This document shows, piece by piece, positions 44,380 through 52,485 of a stretch of DNA of 64,000 nt. The translations under genes were made by a program, and so were the position numbers. The DNA lies in NCBI RefSeq assembly GCF_022340605.1, contig NZ_JAJDNQ010000089.1:1-64000 (forward strand), read 5' to 3'. The stretch comes from Thiohalocapsa sp. GTDB taxonomy: Bacteria > Pseudomonadota > Gammaproteobacteria > Chromatiales > Chromatiaceae. The notes beneath the pieces were generated by a model that searched no databases, was not told the DNA's origin, and worked only from the letters and a program-made list of their open reading frames with translations. Positions within the stretch are counted from its first letter, which is position 1; the number at the start of each line of letters is the position of its first letter.

Positions 44380-44735
44380 ACGTCGATGGCCGGCTCGCCG
44401 CAGAATCGGCGGACGTGCTGGCTGCTGATGGACCTTGTCTCAGAGGGCATACGACAGCGGAGCTTTTTCCATGAATCATCCCCGACTCAACGCCTACCCC
44501 ACCGCGCACGCGCCAGCCGAGCACTCAACTTGGCCGAGACGATGGTGCATCGCCGCCGGCTGCCAAGACAATCCATGAGCACACGTGGTTCGTCAGTTCG
44601 CACTCCGCTGGCGCGGAATCATCACGGGCACATCTGGAGGGATTACAAGCACAACGATGCCAACCTCGACGCCATCCCCCAATCTGCACACTCTGCAGGT
44701 GATCCCGCAGACATCTATTGACAAGTGAGAGGAAT
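44380..44735 (+). pseudogene. degenerate 3' remnant of polysaccharide deacetylase
   Basis: aacgatgccaacctcgacgccatcccccaatctgcacactctgcagg aligns without gaps to ggctatgccgacctcgacgcaatactccagtacgcatactccgcggg of the intact deacetylase, at the same position relative to the downstream paralogue. Support upstream of ~44640 is weaker. Confidence 0.55.
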
Positions 44736-44740
44736 TTCTG

Positions 44741-45205
44741 GTGATAAAAAAGACAATGGTCCTGTGCGCGTCGTTTCTCACGCTGTCGTTGCCCCCTCTG
44801 CTATCGCGGGCAGAGCCGATTGGATATCCATACTCGGCGTATGCCACGTTGAGCAACACTTGGGGGTCCGAGGATGAGGATGGCTACAAGTTCGATGGCT
44901 ACGGAGAGCAAGGCATAGATTGGTTGCGTCTCGGAGCGTCGCGCTGGCTGTTCAACACCTTTGTTGGCGTGGCCGGAACGGTGAGCGACCAAAAGGAACG
45001 TTACTGGGACAACAAGGCCGGCCCCCGCGCCGGCCTGAAGCTCCGGTGGGAAGGGCCGGCGCCGGGTAGCGGATGGTCCAACATGGCCGTCGGCGTACGC
45101 GCCGAGAACTATCAGTATTACGGCGACAATCAACCGTACGACAGCGACACGAGATTCGTGCTGTTTCTAGAGGCAGCCATCGGCGGTGACTGGAAGAAAA
45201 AATAG
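44741..45205 (+). CDS. small secreted protein of unknown function, paralogue 2
   Basis: GTG start; EPIGYPYSAYATLSNTWGSEDEDGYKFDGYGEQGIDWLRLGASRWLFNTFVGVAGTVSDQKERYWDNKAGPRAGLKLRWEGPAPGSGWSNMAVGVRAENYQYYGDNQPYDSDTRFVLFLEAAIGGDWKKK. Confidence 0.85.
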   Translation: MIKKTMVLCASFLTLSLPPLLSRAEPIGYPYSAYATLSNTWGSEDEDGYKFDGYGEQGIDWLRLGASRWLFNTFVGVAGTVSDQKERYWDNKAGPRAGLKLRWEGPAPGSGWSNMAVGVRAENYQYYGDNQPYDSDTRFVLFLEAAIGGDWKKK

Positions 45206-45908
45206 GACGTCGGGCATGGTCATCGGTATTAAAGACCATCCCCTTTGCCCATTGTTCTGGACCTGCCGCACTCGTTGCGGTGCGGCCGCCGCGGTGAGCC
45301 CCTGCTTCTTGCGAAAAGCCGCTCTCTGCCTTATTGGCTAAGAGACGGCACGATACTCGCAAACGCGGCCGCCAAGATCGCTCATGTTCAGCGCCTTATC
45401 GGCGCTGAACATCGCGAAATCGAATGCCCGCTACCTTCGCCGTCGCGACGAGCTGGCACAGAGATGGGCAATCTGCGCCGCACTTTCTCAAGAGAGACGC
45501 CGATGGGCCTGGAGCGTAATTGGGGTCACCGCCTTTCTCCCGCGGAAGCGCCGTACTCGCCGCAACTGGACGACCGTCGCGCCGAGGGCGGCGCCGCCAC
45601 ATGGTTGGACGGGGTGATGATCGACGCCCGCCGATAATTGCCCTTCCCAGGCAAAATCGACCCGAGCTCCGAACCTTTGCAGGAATAGGGGCATTCTGGG
45701 TCCATTCATTCTCGGCGCTTTAGGGCGCCGAAAATGACGGAACACTCTGCCCGCACTCGAAGCACCGATAAACCGGCGTCTTCCAAGGCCCTCGACAGCC
45801 TGCCATTTCCGGCTGGAAAGCACCCTGATCTCGATTGAGATAAAGTGCACTGCCCACCCGTGGCGCGCCGCGGGAGATGGAGCGACCAGCGTTGAGCCTG
45901 GCCTCCAC

Positions 45909-46574
45909 CTACCAGCTAACGCCGCGTGTCGTAATCACCTTCGTCCAAGGGCCGTCTGGCACATCTTCGTCGTCGACGAACCGCCAATCCACTGTGTCGA
46001 CGTTATCAATTTTCAGGTAATCGCGAACAGCCGGGGAGACGTCGAGGCCGGCTCCGACACCGATCTTGTTCTTGGGACGGGCGCTACCGAAAACATAGTT
46101 GACGTCGTGGCTCAAGTATGGGCCTACGTCTTGCCATTGGGCGTAGGCGACCCGGCCGCCTTTCTTGATCTGTATCCAGCGGTTCTTCAACATGCTCCCG
46201 CGTTCGCTCCAATCTTCATCCTCAGCCCAGTACACCTCATCGTAAGCGGATTGTCGGGGCCGTCCGTCTTCGAGCAGGTCATCGTATGGCAGCGCGAAGT
46301 AAAACGGATTTTCCTTCGGCGTGAATTTCTTTGGACGGTAGCCGCTTCGGCTATTCGGATCATCATAGCCGCCATAGTGCATCTTCCAGTTCCGGTCCCA
46401 CGAACTTGCCGAGTTGGGAATGTGGCTGTTGTCGTTCGTAGCCTTTTCTCCCACCCAAAAGACAGTGGTTTTGATGTTGCGATGGACTGGGTAATCTGAA
46501 GCGGCCATGCATTGCGCCAGGGTGAGGAAACTGAGGAGAAAGACTACGGTTGCGAGGGCTCTGCGGCTTGTCAT
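45909..46574 (-). CDS. secreted hypothetical protein, possibly double-psi beta-barrel (RlpA/expansin-like)
   Basis: Signal peptide MTSRRALATVVFLLSFLTLAQCMAA; AYAQWQDVGPY...GLDVSPAVRDYLKID..DTVDWRFVDDEDVPDGPW. Confidence 0.75.
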   Translation of the reverse strand: MTSRRALATVVFLLSFLTLAQCMAASDYPVHRNIKTTVFWVGEKATNDNSHIPNSASSWDRNWKMHYGGYDDPNSRSGYRPKKFTPKENPFYFALPYDDLLEDGRPRQSAYDEVYWAEDEDWSERGSMLKNRWIQIKKGGRVAYAQWQDVGPYLSHDVNYVFGSARPKNKIGVGAGLDVSPAVRDYLKIDNVDTVDWRFVDDEDVPDGPWTKVITTRGVSW

Positions 46575-47201
46575 TTTACGCTCGATTGAGACAGCGCGTG
46601 AGGCGACGAAACCTCATGCCATGGAAGACGCGAAAGTGTACCGTCGCCCCATCTCCTTTCGCAACGTCGGCTCGATAAATACGCGAATCCACCACCCACA
46701 ATAGGAACAGCCGACCTAAGCATATTCCCGCAGGAGGCCGGGTGATACCCGACGACGCGTCCCGGCCGTGAGGCCGCGCCCAATCGCCTTGGCCAAGCAA
46801 GCGGCTGATTTTTCGGCTGCATTGTCGGACGGACTGCGCCGCCAAGCTCGACGCCGCAAGAAAGCCGCGGCGAAAGCACTTTCGCGACATTGCGTGTCGT
46901 CGGCGCCGACAGCTGGCATGATCGCGGCGCAAGCCCGTGGCAACGCCGAAGGACTACGCGTTTCCCCCATGCGGGGCACCCGGACAGTACGTCTGGACAT
47001 TTTCGGCGCCGTTTAGGCAAAGAGAATGGCGGCATCCGAGAACCGCCTTTTCGAATACCGTCCTGATTGCCGACGAAAATGGCCAATAATGCGCATCTAC
47101 GAAGCCATTTAAGGCGAAACAGAACCGGAGCCCTGTTGTCGCCTCACTGACCGAGCCTGGCCAAGCAGAACCGATGAGCAGCGTCTCCCGCTTGCCCGCG
47201 G

Positions 47202-47609
47202 CTACTCCTCGGGCTCGAACTCGAGCGATACCGAGTTGATGCAGAACCGCTGCCCGGTCGGCTTCGGCCCGTCCAGGAACACGTGCCCCAAGTGCGAGCC
47301 ACAACGGGCGCAGTGCACCTCGGTGCGGAGCATGCCGTGGCTCATGTCCTGCTCGGTTTCGACGGCGTCTTCGGCCATTGGCTGCGAGAAGCTCGGCCAG
47401 CCGGTGCCGGAGTCGAACTTGTGCTGGGCGCCGAACAACTCCGCGCCGCAACCGGCGCATAGGTAGCGGCCGGGGTCCTTATTGGACCAATAGGCACCGG
47501 TGAATGCCGGCTCGGTGCCCTGCCGACGCAACACGCGGTATTGCTCCGGCGTCAATGCGTCCCGCCATTCGGCATCGGACTTTTCGATCTTGTCGGTCAT
47601 GTTGGTCAT
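47202..47609 (-). CDS. msrB: peptide-methionine (R)-S-oxide reductase
   Basis: [62 protein letters not shown]. Confidence 0.96.
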   Translation of the reverse strand: MTNMTDKIEKSDAEWRDALTPEQYRVLRRQGTEPAFTGAYWSNKDPGRYLCAGCGAELFGAQHKFDSGTGWPSFSQPMAEDAVETEQDMSHGMLRTEVHCARCGSHLGHVFLDGPKPTGQRFCINSVSLEFEPEE

Positions 47610-47769
47610 GTCGATCTCACTAGAGGCTCGCCGTCGTTGCCGCAGGAGCCCTGCCGGACGACATATCCCGCGACGGTTGTGGGGTCGGCGGCGGCGCGGC
47701 TATACTCAAAGGTCCACTAGGGCACTCCAGCCCAACACGCCAATCGGCTGAATCAAAAAGGAAAATGCC

Positions 47770-48963
47770 ATGCATGCCAGCTCCTTCCAGCCGCCCCCCC
47801 GCACCCTTATGGGGCCCGGTCCCGCCGATGTCCACCCGCGCGTGCTCGCCGCGCTGGCGCGTCCCACCATCGGCCATCTGGACCCGGCCTTCAGCGCCAT
47901 GATGGAGGAGCTGAAGGGGCTGTTACGCTATGCCTTTCGCACCGACAATACGCTGACGATGCCGGTCTCGGCGCCAGGCTCGGCGGGCATGGAGACCTGT
48001 TTCGTCAACCTGGTGGAGCCGGGCGACAAGGTCATCGTCTGCGTCAATGGCGTCTTCGGCGCTCGTATGCGCGAGAACGTGCTGCGCGCCGGCGGCACGC
48101 CGGTGGTCGTCGAGGACCCATGGGGCCGGGCGGTGAACCCGAGCATGCTGGAGGACACCCTGCAACGCCACCCGGACGCCCGGCTGGTGGCTTTCGTGCA
48201 CGCGGAAACCTCCACCGGGGCCTGCTCGGACGCAAAGACCCTGGCGGAGCTGGCACGCACATACGACTGCCTCACCATCGTCGACGCGGTAACCAGTCTC
48301 GGCGGCTCTCCGCTGGAGGTGGACGCCTGGGGCATCGACGCGGTCTACGCCGGCAGCCAGAAGTGCCTGTCCTGTACACCCGGGCTCGCGCCCGTCAGTT
48401 TCAGCGAGCGCGCGCTGGCCAAGGTGAAGGCACGCCAGACACCGGTGCGGAGCTGGTTCATGGACCTGAACCTGGTACTGGGATACTGGCAGGCGAGCGA
48501 TTGCGGCGGCGGGCGGCGCTCCTACCATCACACTGCCCCGGTGAACGCCCTCTACGCCCTGCACGAGGCCCTGGTGATGCTCGCCGAAGAGGGCATCGAG
48601 AACGCTTGGGAGCGCCATCGGAACAACCACTTGGCGCTGCGCGCCGGTCTGGAAGCCCTGGGCCTGGAAATGGTTGTGCCGGAGCCGGAGCGGTTGCCGC
48701 AGCTCAACGCCGTCGCCGTGCCCGGGGGCATCGACGAGGCCGCGGTGCGCAGCCGGCTGCTCGCGACCTACAACCTGGAGATCGGCGCCGGGCTCGGCGC
48801 ACTGGCCGGCAAGGTCTGGCGCATCGGTCTCATGGGCTGGTCCAGCCGGGCCGAGAACATCCTGCTCTGCCTCGGCGCGCTGGGCAGCGTGCTGAACGAC
48901 ATGGGCCACTCCGCCGACACCGGCGTGGCCCTCAGCGCGGCCCAGGCCGCCCTCGGGCGCTGA
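47770..48963 (+). CDS. class V aminotransferase (alanine-glyoxylate / serine-pyruvate type)
   Basis: LMGPGPADVHPRVLAALARPTIGHLDPAF; VDAVTSLGGSPLEVDAWGIDAVYAGSQKCLSCTPGLAPVSFS. Confidence 0.93.
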   Translation: MHASSFQPPPRTLMGPGPADVHPRVLAALARPTIGHLDPAFSAMMEELKGLLRYAFRTDNTLTMPVSAPGSAGMETCFVNLVEPGDKVIVCVNGVFGARMRENVLRAGGTPVVVEDPWGRAVNPSMLEDTLQRHPDARLVAFVHAETSTGACSDAKTLAELARTYDCLTIVDAVTSLGGSPLEVDAWGIDAVYAGSQKCLSCTPGLAPVSFSERALAKVKARQTPVRSWFMDLNLVLGYWQASDCGGGRRSYHHTAPVNALYALHEALVMLAEEGIENAWERHRNNHLALRAGLEALGLEMVVPEPERLPQLNAVAVPGGIDEAAVRSRLLATYNLEIGAGLGALAGKVWRIGLMGWSSRAENILLCLGALGSVLNDMGHSADTGVALSAAQAALGR

Positions 48964-48973
48964 AGCCGCCGCC

Positions 48974-49669
48974 TTGGCCAGGCAAAGCGACCGCCCCTCA
49001 AGCGACCGCCCCCGGCGGCGCAGGCGCGGCCAGCCGTTGCTGGCACGGCTGGTGATGGCCGTCGCCGCGGTTGGCCTGTTCCTGGTGGCCTACCAGTGGG
49101 GCAACCAGTTGCGCTTCGGCAGCGGCGAGCCCCCCACCATCGGTGGCGTGCTGCTGCGCCCGGCGCCGTCGCTGCCGGATTTCGTGCTGACGGACACCCT
49201 GGGCGAGCCCTTCGGCCGCGGCGACCTGCTCGACCACTGGAGCCTGCTCGGCATCGCCAATCTCGCTGGCGCGAGCGGCCATCGGGGTATGGTGCGGCTG
49301 GTGGAGGTCTACAACCGCCTCGCCGACCGCCCGCAGATCCACGACAGCCTCCGCCTGCTGCTGGTGACCGCCGATGCGGCCCCCAAGCTGGCACGAGACT
49401 TCGAGGGCCTGTCGACCGCCATCGCCGTCCTCAGCGGCGATCGCACCGCCGTGGCGGACCTGGCGACGGCGCTGGGCGCCGACCCGGACACGGCACTGAA
49501 CGGGCACGACACCGAGCCACCGGCCCTGTTTCTGCTGGACCCGGACGCCCGGCTCGTGGCCGTCTTCCCGAGCGCAGAGACACCCGCGACCATCGCCGAC
49601 GACCTGGCGGCCCTGGCGCAATTCCGCAAGCAGCGCCCACACCAAGGCAACGATGACGCACCGCACTGA
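48974..49669 (+). CDS. membrane-anchored SCO/thioredoxin-fold protein without cysteines
   Basis: TM helix then PAPSLPDFVLTDTLGEPFGRGDLLDHWSLLGIANLAG...PPALFLLDPDARLVAVFPS; TTG start. Confidence 0.7.
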   Translation: MARQSDRPSSDRPRRRRRGQPLLARLVMAVAAVGLFLVAYQWGNQLRFGSGEPPTIGGVLLRPAPSLPDFVLTDTLGEPFGRGDLLDHWSLLGIANLAGASGHRGMVRLVEVYNRLADRPQIHDSLRLLLVTADAAPKLARDFEGLSTAIAVLSGDRTAVADLATALGADPDTALNGHDTEPPALFLLDPDARLVAVFPSAETPATIADDLAALAQFRKQRPHQGNDDAPH

Positions 49670-50603
49670 GTCACCAGCACCAGCACCAGCACCAGCACGG
49701 GCACCCGCACGCACCCGTGATCCAGTTACGGCACCCGCCGCCGCCGGGGAGTGGCTGTTCGCCACCCTTCAGCGAGCATTGCCGCAGCACCGCCTGTCGC
49801 GGGTCGTACACCGGCTCACCCGCCTGCGCGCCGGACCGCTGACGCGTGCTGCGATCCACACCTTCGTTCGCGCCTTTGACGTGGACCTCCGCGACGCGGC
49901 GGAGCCCGGCCCGGGCCAATACGACAGCTTCAACACCTTCTTCACCCGCGCGCTGCGCCCGGACGCACGCCCGCTGGACGCGCGCGCGAACGCCCTGCTC
50001 TGCCCCGTGGACGGGGCCGTCAGCCGGCTCGGTCGGCTCGACGAGGGGCGTTTGGTGCAGGCCAAGGGGCACGCATACGACGTCGCCGCGCTGCTGGGCG
50101 GCGACACCGAGCTGGCCGCGCGCTTCAAGGATGGCGCGTTCGCGACCCTGTACCTGTCGCCACGGGACTATCACCGGGTGCACATGCCCATCGACGGTAC
50201 GCTCACACAGACCATCCACGTCCCGGGGCGGCTCTTCAGCGTCAACGCCGCCACCACGGCACAGATCGCACGGCTCTATGCCCGCAACGAGCGCGTCATC
50301 TGTCTCTTCGACACAGCGCTGGGGCCATTCGCGGTGGTGCTGGTGGGCGCCATCTTCGTCGGCAGCATCGAGACGATCTGGCACGGCGAGCTGACACCGC
50401 CGCGCGGGCATCGCGTGCGACGACTGCCGCCGCCAATGCCGGCACCGACGCTGGCACGCGGCGCCGAGCTTGGACGCTTCAACATGGGCTCCACCGTGAT
50501 CCTGCTGCTACCAGCGGGCGCTGCCCGCTGGCGGCAGGACCTCGGCACGGGCAGCCGGATACGCGTCGGCGAGGCGCTGGGCTGGCTCGAGGTGAACGCC
50601 TGA
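49653..50603 (+). CDS. psd: phosphatidylserine decarboxylase
   Basis: YDSFNTFFTRALRPDARPLD; LLCPVDGAVSRLG; YLSPRDYHRVHMPIDGTL; ELGRFNMGSTVILLLP (GST cleavage motif). Confidence 0.93.
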   Translation: MTHRTESPAPAPAPARAPARTRDPVTAPAAAGEWLFATLQRALPQHRLSRVVHRLTRLRAGPLTRAAIHTFVRAFDVDLRDAAEPGPGQYDSFNTFFTRALRPDARPLDARANALLCPVDGAVSRLGRLDEGRLVQAKGHAYDVAALLGGDTELAARFKDGAFATLYLSPRDYHRVHMPIDGTLTQTIHVPGRLFSVNAATTAQIARLYARNERVICLFDTALGPFAVVLVGAIFVGSIETIWHGELTPPRGHRVRRLPPPMPAPTLARGAELGRFNMGSTVILLLPAGAARWRQDLGTGSRIRVGEALGWLEVNA

Positions 50604-50785
50604 CGCGGTCCTCATCGACGGCAGCCATCCGGCTTGCGCACGCTGCGCGCCCCAAGGCCCCAAGAATGTAGAGACGGCCTCGCAGCCGTGCAGCGACCAC
50701 GATCCCGGAAGTCGTTGGCCGGGGCGCCGGTCGGGAATGTAGGCGGGCCGGCGCCGAACGGGTCGTCCGGCGCGGAGATAGCGAC

Positions 50786-51451
50786 TCAGCGACGCTCCGG
50801 CAGCGGCGGCATGGGCGAGAACTGCGGCGCCCAGCGCGGTGCACCATGGCTCGGCGCCAAATGCCTGGGAGCCACCGGCACCGTGTAGGTGTTGCCGGGG
50901 CCGCCGGACGGCGCTGTCGTGGCCGGCTGGGCCGGCACGGCTGGGGCCTGCGCGCTCTGCGGTTCGGCGGCTGCTGGCGCAGCCGCCCCCGCCTCGGCTG
51001 GGGCAGACTCGGCAGGCGCGGACTCTGCGGCGGGCGCGTCGGCTGCACCAGGCTCCGCGGCGGCAGCCGGCTCGGACGCGGCGGGCTCGGACGCAGCGGG
51101 CGGGGCGGCCTCTGCCGGAGCAGATTCTGTCTGGGCAGATTCTGTCTGGGCAGGCTTCGCCGGGGCAGGTTTTGCTTCAGCGGCAGGCGCAGGCGCGGCC
51201 GCCGGAGCAGCAGGCTTGGCCGCGGGCTCAGCCGCTGGCGGAGCGGCAACGGAAACGCTACCGATGGGCTCCAGATTCGTCGCCACCTGCTCCGGCGAGA
51301 GTACCACGGGGGACTGCGTCGTCTGACCGAACACCAAGTAGACAAGCCCGGCCACCAGCAAGGCGGCGGTCACCTTCACAATGATGGTGCCGGGGTCGTC
51401 CTTGGTGATCGTGGAGATTTGCTCGGCCAGCCAGGACAGTGCGTTGTTCAA
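50786..51451 (-). CDS. Ala/Pro/Glu-rich membrane-anchored protein
   Basis: TM segment IIVKVTAALLVAGLVYLVF then a long low-complexity AAPAAEPAAKPA... region. Confidence 0.6.
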   Translation of the reverse strand: MNNALSWLAEQISTITKDDPGTIIVKVTAALLVAGLVYLVFGQTTQSPVVLSPEQVATNLEPIGSVSVAAPPAAEPAAKPAAPAAAPAPAAEAKPAPAKPAQTESAQTESAPAEAAPPAASEPAASEPAAAAEPGAADAPAAESAPAESAPAEAGAAAPAAAEPQSAQAPAVPAQPATTAPSGGPGNTYTVPVAPRHLAPSHGAPRWAPQFSPMPPLPERR

Positions 51452-51878
51452 GGTCGTATTCCTCTATTGCGGCAAAAGGGATTTTTTTGGCTGTGCATCC
51501 GCCGCGACTTCAGGCCGCAGCGGCGCACGGGAAACCGATGGGCGGTGGTGAATGTTACCGTCACCAGGGAGGGCGGACGCGGACACCCCGCGGGCGGCGT
51601 ACGCTGCCTGAACGCGGGCGCTGATGCAAGGCCCGGCGGCAAACTCACTGCCCGATGCAGGCCGCGCCGCCCCTGCTGCAAAGCGTGGCCCGGGCCACCG
51701 ACAGCGGTGCGCTCGGCGCTACCGCACGGAAGAGCGCCCGCAGCATGTGCGGGCGGGAACGCGCCAATCCACCCACACGAGCGGGGATTTTAGTGGCAAA
51801 CAAGCCGAGATGCATGCGCGGCCGGCCAGAACAGGGCCCGCGGCAGCCTCCGCCGCAGCAACATCCGGCCCGGCGCCG

Positions 51879-52304
51879 TCAATGGGACGGCACCTGCACC
51901 CCGTGGTCGGCGAGCCAGCGCACGTCGAGGCGCCAGTCCACGCGTTCTACGTCCGGTTGGCCCAGCATCAGGGTTTGGGCGCGCTTCTGGTGCTTTATCA
52001 GATCCTGCTGGGCGGCGATCATCGCCGGATCGTCCTGGGCCTTGCCGGCGAGCTCGGGCCTGACGATCTCCAGATAGCGCATGGCGGGCACGTCGAAGGA
52101 GCGCGGCGTGGAGATCACCGCGACGCCGTTGTCGTAGTCTACGACGCGGAACTTGTAAACGTAGCTGGCGAGGTCGGGGTCGGCCTCGAGGACCTTGTTC
52201 AGCTCGCTGACGCGCGGGTTCCAGTTGGCGGAGAACAACCAGAAGCCGAGCCCCACGAGGATGACGACCAGCGCGATGCTGTAGTTGCGGGTGAATTTAT
52301 CCAT
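51879..52304 (-). CDS. conserved hypothetical, single TM
   Basis: MDKFTRNYSIALVVILVGLGFWLFSANWNPRVSELNKVLEADPDLASYVYKFRVVDYDNGVAVISTPRS. Confidence 0.75.
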   Translation of the reverse strand: MDKFTRNYSIALVVILVGLGFWLFSANWNPRVSELNKVLEADPDLASYVYKFRVVDYDNGVAVISTPRSFDVPAMRYLEIVRPELAGKAQDDPAMIAAQQDLIKHQKRAQTLMLGQPDVERVDWRLDVRWLADHGVQVPSH

Positions 52305-52485
52305 CTTGCTGTCCTAACGTGAATAATCAGGATGACAGTCGGCCGAGGCCGAGCACTTGCTTCTGCGCAAGCATGCCTGCGACAGCCTTGGCAGCACTAT
52401 GAAAATGCGCAAGCTAATGTAAACGCCGAGACGTCGGCGCTTCCCTGGGGCCGGGACTCGACGCACAGCGCAAAGGAGGCATCCC

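Noticed and set aside
44176-44721. 181-aa ORF as a functional protein
   Set aside because: Unusual composition, no start context, and its end aligns to the deacetylase C-terminus; treated as a decayed remnant.
45245-45637. 130-aa plus ORF after paralogue 2
   Set aside because: No recognisable domain or good initiation context; overlaps hairpin-rich DNA (e.g. TTCAGCGCC/GGCGCTGAA at ~45386).
46571-47160. Several short ORFs between the DPBB-like gene and msrB
   Set aside because: Mutually overlapping, Arg-rich, no motif; not supportable as genes.
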